DNA of 64,000 bases, from positions 25,538 to 89,537 of the forward strand of contig JBGSVE010000036.1 of the NCBI GenBank assembly GCA_041753075.1, in the 5' to 3' direction. The notes beneath the pieces were generated by a model that was not told the DNA's origin, ran no database searches, and worked only from the letters and a program-made list of their open reading frames with translations. This DNA comes from UBA6163 sp041753075. Lineage in GTDB: Bacteria; Planctomycetota; Planctomycetia; Pirellulales; Pirellulaceae. Made by a program: the position numbers and the translations under genes. This document shows positions 23,091-31,246 of this stretch, piece after piece; the stretch's first letter is position 1; every line of letters starts with the position of its first letter.

Positions 23091-26000
23091 ATGAGCGAAC
23101 TGCGTTTACCGCCGCTGAGCCTCGATTCGACGATTGGCCAAGTCAGTGACTATGTCCACGCTGACATGGTTCGTCGTTGGCGATCGGGCGAGCGTCTGAC
23201 AACTGAAAATTACGTCGATCGCTTCCCCGCTTTGGCTGGCGACCCCGAGGCGATGTGCGACGTCGCGTATCAAGAGTTTTTGCTGCATGAACAGGACGAC
23301 GCCGACGTCGACGTCAGCGGCTTTGTCGCGCGCTTTGCATCAATCGCCGACACGCTCGCGGCCCAGATCGAATTTCACCGTCGATTGGATGCCGTCGCCA
23401 GCGATCAGCCGACCTCGCCCCAAGCCGAGTTTCCCGGTTACGAAATTTCCGGCGTGTTGGCCAGTGGCGGCATGTCGACGGTTTATCTTGCTCGCCAAGT
23501 TGGACTCGATCGCTTCGTGGCAATCAAGTATTTGTCCGAGTTGGTTCCGAACCAACGATTGCGCGAAAACTTTGTTCGCGAAGCGCATGCGATCGCAAAA
23601 ATTGCTCACCCGAACATCGTCAACATTTTTGACGTTGGTGCTGTTCGCACGCGGCCGTACTTGGTCCTTGAATACGTCCCCGGTGGCGCGATGAGCGATC
23701 ATTACCGTGGCCATGCGCTACCGGCGATCGAAGTAGCAAAATTGATGTCGGTGATTGCCCGCGCAATTGGCTTTTGTCATGAGTTAGGGATTTTTCATCG
23801 CGACCTAAAGCCCGCTAACATCTTATTACAAGCCATTGCACCGGAGGCGACTCCCCAAGCGGAAAAGGTGCCTTCGCTGGCGAATTGGATTCCTAAAGTC
23901 ACTGACTTTGGACTGTCAAAACTGTCGCTGCAAGCGACGGCCGAACATTTGACAATCGACGAAAGTGTACTGGGGACGCCTAGCTACATGGCACCCGAAC
24001 AGGTCATCGGCGAGCCAGTCAAGAACCTTGCGGCGATCGACATCTATGGCTTGGGTGCGATCTTGTATGAAATGCTGTCGGGGCGACCGCCTTATCAAGG
24101 AACGACGGCGCTGGAAGTCTTTTACCAAGTCGTCAACGAACCGCTGATTCCCCCGGGGCGGCTGCAACGTGGGCTGCCGCGCGACCTGGAAACGATTTGC
24201 ATGAAGTGCCTTTGCAAAGCTCCCAGCGGACGATACGCCGGCGCCTCGCAATTGGCCGATGATCTTGATCGTTTCATTGCCGGCGAGCCGATTCATGCGC
24301 GCCGCGCCGGACTGCTACGCCAGACGACTTGGTGGTGTCATCGCCATGCCGTCTGGTCGTCGCTCGCCGCTGCGGCTTTGATTTTTTTGGTCGCTTGGTC
24401 CCTTGGCGTGGTGCTGCAAAAGCGCGAACTACGCCAAGCGCGGATCGACCAAATGGTGATGAACTTGCCGATGACACGAACCGAGAATCTGCTCGAAGTG
24501 ATCGCGGTGATGCGGTCCCAGCCCGCGGACAGCCGCGACGCCTTGGTCAAAGAAATAGCCAGCAGAACGGGTGTTGTCGCCAATCGATCTTTGCCAATAG
24601 CGGTCGCGCAAAACGTGTTTGGTTTGTGCGATCAAGCAATCTTGTTAGATCACGTTGTCGGAGCTAGCGCCGCCGAATTGTCGGTGCTGGTGAATTTGCC
24701 CGGCGGCTGGTCCGACGAATCCCGACAAACGCTTTGGCAAAATCTGCTCGATGACGGTGCCGCACCGGCGGGCCGACTTCGTGCCGCCGCTGTCCTTGCG
24801 ACCCATGATCACGACGACGGGCGTTGGACGCAGCTCGCCGACTTGATCGCCGAGGAAGTCGCCAATGAACCGTTGTCACAAGCCACTGGCTGGGCCGACT
24901 TGTTGTGGCCAATCCGGCACGACATCGCGGCGGCGTTGAGTTCACGCCTTAGTTCCAGTACCTATAACAGCGATGCGGAACCGGTGGCGGCAACAGTCTT
25001 CGCGCACCACACCGCAGATGACCCGGTGCAATTGGCCAACCAATTGCTTGACGCATCAACCGGAACTTACCGCATTCTGCTTAACCCATTGCCGATCACA
25101 ATGCCGACTGTGGCGCAGGTGATGAACGATGCCTTGGCCGCCCCCTTGCCGATCGAACCGCAAGCATCCATTCAAAATTCCGCTGAATCGATTGCGTATA
25201 CAACGCAGCGCATCCGCCATGCTCGACGGCGCGCCGTCGCCGCCATCTCGTTGGCCATTGGCGGCCAAGACGAAGCACTTCGCGATCTACTCGATGCCGC
25301 CGATGACTTGACGGCGAGAACTTATGCAATCGAGTCGCTGGCCGCTTGTGGATTATCGATCCCGTGGCTGCGCCAAGTGATTGACCAGGACACGCGCCCG
25401 ACCGTGTTGCAAGCCTGCGTGTTGGCGATGGGGCAATACAATGAGCGATATCTGAGTAAGTCGCAGCGCAGCGACATTCGCGATAACTTGCGCAAAGTTT
25501 GCCAAGCGATCGACGACCCTGGTTTGGTCGCCGCCGTGGATTGGTTGCAGCGCCGCTGGCAAGATCCCGAGCGGATTTTGTTGGACCCGGAGCGCTCCGG
25601 TCCCTGGGAAACTGCGGCGCAGAGCCACACCTGGGTCAACAGCCAAGGCACCGCGTTTTCGATTATTCAGCCGCAAGCCATGTTGCATGGTTCGCCAGGT
25701 TGGGAAGAAGAACACGAGGGCGATGAGCGGACTTGGTATTGCCAACCAGGTCCGCCGATCGCGTTTGCGCAAACCGAAATTACCGTTGCCCAAATGCGTC
25801 GCTGGCAAACCGATTTTCCCATCAATCCGCGATACAGTTTCAATGACGACCACGCGATGGGAAACGTCTCGTTCTACAGTGCCGCGAAATACTGCCGCTG
25901 GCTCAGCGAGCGCGAAGGCGTCAGCGAGGACCAAATGTGTTTTCCGGCGATCGAGTCGATCGGACCCGCGATGATCGTTCCCGTCGACTACCGGTCACGA

Positions 26001-26432
26001 ACGGGTTATCGTTTGCCCACCGAGGCCGAATGGGAATACGCTTGTCGCGGCGGAACGCTAACGAGTTGGTCGTTCGGTCTCGATAAATCAAACTACGCTG
26101 CCTACGCGAATTGCATTCTCAACAACCTGAACCACGTTTGGCCCGTAGCTACCGGCAAGCCAAATCCTTTTGGGCTCTTTGACATGCACGGAAACCTGTG
26201 CGAATGGTGCCTCGATCGATATGAGCCCGATCCCGGCCAGCGGCGGTTTGACCCGTCGCACTTCAAGAACTTCAGAGACGATTTACGTGTTCACCGCGGC
26301 GGTTCGTTTGGTGATTTTGCCGTCTCGACTCGCTCGGCACGACGCAACGCTAATCTTCCCGAAATCGTCTATGGCATCGTTGGCATGCGAATCGTGCGCA
26401 CGCTGCCTTTAACTTCGGCGGGCGCAGAGTAG
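23091..26432 (+). CDS. Membrane Ser/Thr protein kinase with FGE-sulfatase-like C-terminal domain
   Basis: The start is set at the ATG at 23091 (MSELRLPPLS). The frame is open further upstream, but that would overlap the sigma factor gene and the palindrome. The protein has 1,113 residues. A Hanks-type kinase domain spans about 115-400: glycine loop SGVLASGGMSTVYLA, lysine in VAIKYL (about 146), HRDLKPANILL (about 236), DFGLSKL (about 271), and APEQ. One transmembrane helix is at about 423-443. Residues about 460-880 look helical and repeat-like. Residues about 887-1110 match the formylglycine-generating-enzyme fold: GYRLPTEAEWEYACRGGT, NPFGLFDMHGNLCEW and HRGGSFGDF. The cysteine pair used by true FGEs after GGSF is absent (AVSTRSARR), so this domain is more likely a binding or sensing module. 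The TAG stop is part of the palindromic repeat. Confidence 0.9.
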   Translation: MSELRLPPLSLDSTIGQVSDYVHADMVRRWRSGERLTTENYVDRFPALAGDPEAMCDVAYQEFLLHEQDDADVDVSGFVARFASIADTLAAQIEFHRRLDAVASDQPTSPQAEFPGYEISGVLASGGMSTVYLARQVGLDRFVAIKYLSELVPNQRLRENFVREAHAIAKIAHPNIVNIFDVGAVRTRPYLVLEYVPGGAMSDHYRGHALPAIEVAKLMSVIARAIGFCHELGIFHRDLKPANILLQAIAPEATPQAEKVPSLANWIPKVTDFGLSKLSLQATAEHLTIDESVLGTPSYMAPEQVIGEPVKNLAAIDIYGLGAILYEMLSGRPPYQGTTALEVFYQVVNEPLIPPGRLQRGLPRDLETICMKCLCKAPSGRYAGASQLADDLDRFIAGEPIHARRAGLLRQTTWWCHRHAVWSSLAAAALIFLVAWSLGVVLQKRELRQARIDQMVMNLPMTRTENLLEVIAVMRSQPADSRDALVKEIASRTGVVANRSLPIAVAQNVFGLCDQAILLDHVVGASAAELSVLVNLPGGWSDESRQTLWQNLLDDGAAPAGRLRAAAVLATHDHDDGRWTQLADLIAEEVANEPLSQATGWADLLWPIRHDIAAALSSRLSSSTYNSDAEPVAATVFAHHTADDPVQLANQLLDASTGTYRILLNPLPITMPTVAQVMNDALAAPLPIEPQASIQNSAESIAYTTQRIRHARRRAVAAISLAIGGQDEALRDLLDAADDLTARTYAIESLAACGLSIPWLRQVIDQDTRPTVLQACVLAMGQYNERYLSKSQRSDIRDNLRKVCQAIDDPGLVAAVDWLQRRWQDPERILLDPERSGPWETAAQSHTWVNSQGTAFSIIQPQAMLHGSPGWEEEHEGDERTWYCQPGPPIAFAQTEITVAQMRRWQTDFPINPRYSFNDDHAMGNVSFYSAAKYCRWLSEREGVSEDQMCFPAIESIGPAMIVPVDYRSRTGYRLPTEAEWEYACRGGTLTSWSFGLDKSNYAAYANCILNNLNHVWPVATGKPNPFGLFDMHGNLCEWCLDRYEPDPGQRRFDPSHFKNFRDDLRVHRGGSFGDFAVSTRSARRNANLPEIVYGIVGMRIVRTLPLTSAGAE

Positions 26433-26502
26433 AACAATTGTCCCAATTGTTCAGCCGGTGCGGCGAATCCATTATCCTAAAAAATTGGGACAATGGTTCT
26501 AA
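26428..26502. repeat. Paired palindromic element overlapping the kinase stop codon
   Basis: Arm 1 (26429-26452) begins GTAGAACAATTGTCCC and its TAG at 26430-26432 is the kinase stop. Arm 2 (about 26480-26501) is ...AATTGGGACAATGGTTCTA, the inverted and slightly diverged partner. The arms are about 28 bases apart. The rest of the gap to 26644 holds only a weak GTAGC...GCTAC inverted repeat at about 26590-26611. Confidence 0.8.
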
Positions 26503-26644
26503 TCTGCGAACTACGGCGGTCGCTTGTCAATCGATTCGTCAACCGCGACAATAGCGGCTCCGCGTTTGGCAAACTGAAGCCGGCAAACTGTAGCCCGCGG
26601 CTCGTGCTACCGACGCAGACGCCCTCGCTGATAACAAATTGCGC

Positions 26645-29053
26645 ATGCCGAGTTATTTAACTCCCGCCCAGAAAAATTTGCTGCAGGAATCCGTTGCAAT
26701 CGCGGCCGTGATTTTGCTGCTGGTTTTCACGGGCGTGCTAACTTGGCAAGCGTTCGCCCAACTGCAACGCAATCGCTTGCTCGTGCGGCATTCGAACGAA
26801 GTGCTGCTGACATTGGAGCAAATCGAATCCGCGATGACGGATGCTGAAACAGGCCAGCGTGGTTTCATCATCACGGGCCGCGATGAGTATCTCCAGCCGT
26901 TCGACAATGCCCTCGAGCGGATCGGCGTTTTGATCGACAACGCGAAGTCGTTGACCCAGGACGACGCGAATCAACAAGCACGTATTGCACCGCTGGAATC
27001 GCTGATCGCGGAAAAGATCAACGAGCTGCGGATCGCGATCGCCGCGCGTCGCGAGGGTGGCATGGAAGCGGCGCAGCAGGTGGTCAATACCGGTGTCGGC
27101 AAACTGACGATGGATCGCATCCGCGCGGCGACCGAAGAAATGCGAACCAGGGAGTTCGTTTTGCGAGTCAATCGCGAGGCGGTCGCGGGTCAGTCTTATC
27201 AATCCGGTTTATTGACTTCGGTCTTATCTACAGTCTTCGGTCTGTGCATGGTGGTCGAGGTGCTGTACTTGGTCCAACGCAATCGCCGCCGCGCCGATCG
27301 AGCGGCACTTCAACTGCGAGCCGAAAAGGAAAACTTGCGGGTCACGTTGGCCAGTATCGGTGATGCGGTGATCGCCACCGATCTCGACGGACGGGTCACA
27401 AGTTTGAACGCCGTGGCGGAATCTTTAACGGGTTGGACCAACGAAGACGCCAAGGGCCAGTTGATCACACAAGTCTTCCAAATCGTCGGCGAAACCACGC
27501 AACAGTCAGTCGACAATCCGGCGGTGCGGGCGTTGGCCGAGGGTGCGATCGTCGGCTTGGCGAATCATAGTGTGCTGATTGCCAAAGACGGTAAAGAGTG
27601 GCCAATCGATGACAGCGCCGCGGCGATCCGCGATATCACTGGAAAAGTGGTTGGCAGTGTGTTGGTGTTTCGTGACATCAGTGATCGCAGAATTCAGGAA
27701 GCGAGCCGTGTCGAGGCGCAAAGAAAATTGGAGGCCACTGAGAAGCAATTTCGCATGGCCCTTGAATCGGCGGCCCTGGGAACTTGGCACGTCGATCCGA
27801 TCACGCAAACGCTGACTTCGGACGCGCGTTTTCGAGAGATTTTTGGCAGCACCGGTTTGTCGCTGAGCTATGAACAGGCGTTCGGGCGCATTCATCCCGA
27901 CGATCGCGCGAGTGTTGAACAAGCCGTCGCTGCGGCGACAAACCCGGCGGACCCAGTTCCTTATTCCGCCGAATATCGCATTGTCCTGGCGGATGGAACG
28001 CACCGCTGGGTCGCGGCGAAAGGCAGCGCGAATTTTCGCGGTGCTCAATTGACCAGCTTGGATGGCACGATCGCCGACATTAGCGAACTCAAACGCGTCG
28101 ACGACCTCCGTCGCGAGGTGGAAACCCAATTCCAAATGTTGGCCGACCACATTCCGCAATTGGCCTGGATCGCCCAGCCGGGTTCCGATGGCAAAGTCTA
28201 CTGGTTCAACCAGAACTGGTACGACTACACCGGCACGACTCCCGAACAAATGATGGGCGATGGATGGCAATGCGTTCACCATCCCGGTCACGCCCAGCGA
28301 GTCGTCAAAAAGTTCCAAGACCACGTTCGCAATAATCTCGATTGGGAAGACACGTTTCCGCTGCGCGGCAAGGACGGCACGTTCCGCTGGTTTTTATCGC
28401 GGACAAAAGTGATTCGTAATTCAGCGGGACAAGTTACCAAAATCTTCGGCACCAACACTGACGTCACCGACCAGCAACAGATGGCCGAGTCGCTGCGCCG
28501 AAGCGCCGCAGACCTATCCGAAGCGGATCGCCGCAAGAACGAGTTTTTGGCAACGCTGGCCCACGAACTGCGCAACCCCTTGGCACCGATTAAAAACGCA
28601 GTCCAGCTCATGGGCATGAGCAAGCTTGACGACGACACCGAAGACTTGCGACAAACGATGGCCCGCCAAGTCGAACAACTCGTTCGCTTGATCGACGACT
28701 TGTTGGACGTCTCGCGAATCAGCCGCGGCAAAATTGTGCTGCGGCGCGAGGTGATTGACTTGGCGTCGATCGTCGAGGCGGCGGTTGAGGCATCCGAAAC
28801 TTTCATTTCTGAAAATGGCCAGCAGCTCGACGTGAGCTGCCCGCGCGACCAAACGTTTGTTCAAGTTGACCCGGCGCGAATCGCGCAAGTCATTTCCAAC
28901 CTGCTCAACAACGCCGCGAAATACAGCGGTCCGGGTTGCCGCATCGAATTGCATGTAGGCCACGAAGACAAGCTTGCCGTAATTCAGATACGCGACAATG
29001 GAATCGGCATCGAAGTGGATCGCCTGCAAGACATTTTTCAAATGTTCTCGTAA
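26645..29053 (+). CDS. CHASE3/PAS sensor histidine kinase, truncated by an in-frame TAA
   Basis: ATG at 26645 (MPSYLTPAQ) is preferred; TTG at 26639 is in frame as well. There are transmembrane helices at about 13-35 and 197-217, and between them a CHASE3-type sensor domain (residues about 45-185, with ETGQRGFIITG). PAS domains follow at about 237-355, 370-485 and 495-615. HisKA has the phospho-acceptor in LAHELRNPLAP (His about 640), and the ATPase domain has the N-box ISNLLNNAAKYS and the G1 box DNGIGIE. The frame stops at TAA 29051-29053, after FQMFS. Reading on in the same frame gives VNDTLERGSAGLGIGLTLVK, the expected G2 box, then a receiver domain. Family members have FSQVND here, so one C-to-T change (CAA to TAA) explains the stop. 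The product as written lacks the G2 box and is probably inactive. Confidence 0.85.
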   Translation: MPSYLTPAQKNLLQESVAIAAVILLLVFTGVLTWQAFAQLQRNRLLVRHSNEVLLTLEQIESAMTDAETGQRGFIITGRDEYLQPFDNALERIGVLIDNAKSLTQDDANQQARIAPLESLIAEKINELRIAIAARREGGMEAAQQVVNTGVGKLTMDRIRAATEEMRTREFVLRVNREAVAGQSYQSGLLTSVLSTVFGLCMVVEVLYLVQRNRRRADRAALQLRAEKENLRVTLASIGDAVIATDLDGRVTSLNAVAESLTGWTNEDAKGQLITQVFQIVGETTQQSVDNPAVRALAEGAIVGLANHSVLIAKDGKEWPIDDSAAAIRDITGKVVGSVLVFRDISDRRIQEASRVEAQRKLEATEKQFRMALESAALGTWHVDPITQTLTSDARFREIFGSTGLSLSYEQAFGRIHPDDRASVEQAVAAATNPADPVPYSAEYRIVLADGTHRWVAAKGSANFRGAQLTSLDGTIADISELKRVDDLRREVETQFQMLADHIPQLAWIAQPGSDGKVYWFNQNWYDYTGTTPEQMMGDGWQCVHHPGHAQRVVKKFQDHVRNNLDWEDTFPLRGKDGTFRWFLSRTKVIRNSAGQVTKIFGTNTDVTDQQQMAESLRRSAADLSEADRRKNEFLATLAHELRNPLAPIKNAVQLMGMSKLDDDTEDLRQTMARQVEQLVRLIDDLLDVSRISRGKIVLRREVIDLASIVEAAVEASETFISENGQQLDVSCPRDQTFVQVDPARIAQVISNLLNNAAKYSGPGCRIELHVGHEDKLAVIQIRDNGIGIEVDRLQDIFQMFS

Positions 29054-29086
29054 GTCAATGACACGCTCGAGCGTGGCTCGGCCGGC

Positions 29087-29620
29087 TTGGGGATTGGACT
29101 GACCCTGGTCAAGACACTGGTCGAGATGCACGGCGGCAGCGTCACCGCGAACAGCGAAGGTCTGGGCCACGGCAGCGTCTTCACCGTTCGGTTGCCGATG
29201 ACCCCGATGCGCAAATCCGCAACGGCACCGCCCAAGTTCGCGGCCGCAGAGAATCAGCGCACGTTCAAAATTTTGATCGTCGAAGACCAACGTGCGCTGC
29301 GGGTCGTGTTGACGCGGCTGTTGGAAAAAATGGGACACGAAGTCGAGGCAGTCGACGGTGGCGTCGCCGCTTTGGAGCTCGTGGGCGACTACCGCCCTGA
29401 CCTAATTTTCTCTGATATTTCGATGCCCGGCATGACCGGTTATGAACTGGCCAAACAACTCCGCCAGCGCGACAAACTGCGCGGTGTCTACTTCGTCGCG
29501 ATGACCGGCTTTGGCCAAGAGACCGATCGCACCTTGGCGATCGAGGCCGGCTTCGATGAACACATGGTCAAACCCGTCGACGTCGACCGTTTGCAGAATC
29601 TTTTCAACCGTCTGCAGTAA
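29087..29620 (+). pseudogene. Detached C-terminal part of the histidine kinase: G2 box plus receiver domain
   Basis: This segment is in the same frame as the sensor kinase upstream and follows its TAA. It begins inside the ATPase domain (GLGIGLTLVKTLVEMHGGS) and continues into a complete receiver domain, FKILIVEDQ ... FSDISMPGMTGYEL ... FVAMTGFGQ ... MVKPVD, with the phospho-acceptor Asp in SDISMPG. The only in-frame start at the beginning is a TTG at 29087 without a clear ribosome site, so independent translation is doubtful. If the TAA is a sequencing error or is read through, 26645-29620 is one hybrid histidine kinase of about 990 residues. Its TAA stop abuts a palindromic element. Confidence 0.75.
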
Positions 29621-29634
29621 ATTGTTCTACTCTT
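29619..29634. repeat. Half palindromic element between convergent stop codons
   Basis: AAATTGTTCTACTCTT on the plus strand; read on the minus strand it is AAGAGTAGAACAATTT. The TAG inside it (29629-29627) is the stop of the minus-strand gene, and the TAA of the receiver-domain frame ends at 29620. The two convergent genes are therefore only 6 bp apart. Confidence 0.8.
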
Positions 29635-31246
29635 CGGCTTTGATTTTCGCTTCTTCCTTCTCGCGCAACTTTTCCTTTTGCAACTTTCGCAGCCGCTCGT
29701 AATTTTCCGACGAACGATCCTCGCTGCCCATCAATTGCACAAAATCAAGCAATGGAAAATCCTCGGGAAACTCTTCGGTATCGATCGCGATCGTGTAGCG
29801 ACGAATCGATTTCATCAAATCATCGCTCAAATCGTCAAGCGTCAACACGGGAAAATCGTCGAATACCTTGGCCCACAATGCAAACGCTTCTTCGTACTTC
29901 TTAATCGCCAAATCGAGGTCAGCCGCCGCGTTGGCCTGTTCAGCTTCAAACAACAATCGGCGTGCTTGGACGGTGCGCTCTTCTTGTTCGGCCTTGGTTA
30001 ATGTGTCCCAGTATTCGTAATTGATCTGGTTGCGGTGGCCAGCCGTCTTTTGAATGCGGGCTTCGAGATCGGTGATTCGGGCGGCTAGTTCAATGGCTCG
30101 CAAGCGAACCGGCGCGGGTGCCTTGCGGGCGATCACCTCGAACGACGGTTGCAAGCGATAGTCAAGCTGCATCGCGACGCTGTGTTGCTGCGGAGTACGT
30201 TCTTCCTGGGTCGCCGCGAGTGCCGCCTTCTCGTCCGCGGTGAAGCTGTCGCGGATCAATTGCTGTTCCTGCTCAAGCGTTTCACCGGCGATACTGAGAA
30301 ACTCTTCTCGCGCCTGGGTCAACTGTTCTTCGAGCTCATCGATTGATCCCATCTTGATTGTGAAAGTCGAAGTGGTCGGAATGCTGCGCTTGCCCAACCC
30401 GGTCCAATCGTCGCCCGCTTTTTCCCAAGCCTTCTTGGCGCGGTCATCGAGAACGCCTTCGGATTCGATCGCTTCGGCGTGTTTGATGCGCCACTTTGGA
30501 CCGCTTTCGTAGAAATTGATCGGCGTTTGCTTACGAATTTTGACGCCGTTATCAACGATGTCATACGCATGGTTCAACCACAACCGACCGACCAACCAAT
30601 TATCCGGCTTGTTGTTCGGCCCGCGTGCGTCGGGACTGTCCACCGCAATGTCATGTTCGCGCAGCGCTTCGTGAAACACCGTATCGTCGGCAAACAAACG
30701 GCGGAACTGGCGTTTCTCGTCGCTCATGCCAAACTTTTGGCCATAGAACCAACCGAGCATCCACACCAATCGCGGTGCCTTGCGGTTTTGCTCGACGCCC
30801 TTTGTTAAAAACTCCGTGCCTTCGCGAACCATCGCGTAACGTTGGCGATAATCATCAAACTCAGTCGAAACGTTGTACGACAAGTTGTGAGATTGGAACT
30901 CCCAAACACTTTCGTAGTGCGGTTGCAGAAGAGCGATGTTATTGAGCGTCGCCTTGAGTCGATCCCATTCGTGGTGCGTCTTGTAATCATGCGCCTTGTT
31001 CCACAACAGCGTCGCAGCGACACCGCGCAGGCCCAATGACGCGAGCTTCATCGTTTCGCTGGCCGGGTTAATATCGCCCAGCTCGCTTTCGGCGAGGTTG
31101 AATTTCGTTCGCATCTGGGTCAATTGGCCACCGGCGTCGCCGGCGCTGCCGCCGGCTGGTTGGCCGAGCAGATACAACGGGATCAACATGGCGATCATGA
31201 TCGACAAATAGATCAGTTTATTGCGAAAACCAGTAGTCCGGTTCAT
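29627..31246 (-). CDS. Conserved planctomycete membrane-anchored protein, third gene of ABC operon
   Basis: The 539-residue protein has one N-terminal transmembrane helix (about 10-28, LIYLSIMIAMLIPLYLLG) followed by a large soluble part. The region up to about 260 is rich in Trp, Tyr and His (LLWNKAHDYKTHHEWDR, LVWMLGWFYGQKFG) and may form TPR-like helical pairs. The stretch from about 290 to the end is charged and probably coiled-coil, ending in a Glu/Lys-rich tail. The start codon overlaps the stop of the permease gene by 4 bp (ATGA), which points to translational coupling and a role with the transporter. I do not recognise a catalytic motif. The function is unknown; it may be an accessory subunit of the ABC system. 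Confidence 0.8.
   Translation of the reverse strand: MNRTTGFRNKLIYLSIMIAMLIPLYLLGQPAGGSAGDAGGQLTQMRTKFNLAESELGDINPASETMKLASLGLRGVAATLLWNKAHDYKTHHEWDRLKATLNNIALLQPHYESVWEFQSHNLSYNVSTEFDDYRQRYAMVREGTEFLTKGVEQNRKAPRLVWMLGWFYGQKFGMSDEKRQFRRLFADDTVFHEALREHDIAVDSPDARGPNNKPDNWLVGRLWLNHAYDIVDNGVKIRKQTPINFYESGPKWRIKHAEAIESEGVLDDRAKKAWEKAGDDWTGLGKRSIPTTSTFTIKMGSIDELEEQLTQAREEFLSIAGETLEQEQQLIRDSFTADEKAALAATQEERTPQQHSVAMQLDYRLQPSFEVIARKAPAPVRLRAIELAARITDLEARIQKTAGHRNQINYEYWDTLTKAEQEERTVQARRLLFEAEQANAAADLDLAIKKYEEAFALWAKVFDDFPVLTLDDLSDDLMKSIRRYTIAIDTEEFPEDFPLLDFVQLMGSEDRSSENYERLRKLQKEKLREKEEAKIKAEE

Noticed and set aside
26590..26611. GTAGC...GCTAC inverted repeat as a promoter operator or terminator
   Set aside because: Only five paired bases with a long loop and no U-run; too weak to call.
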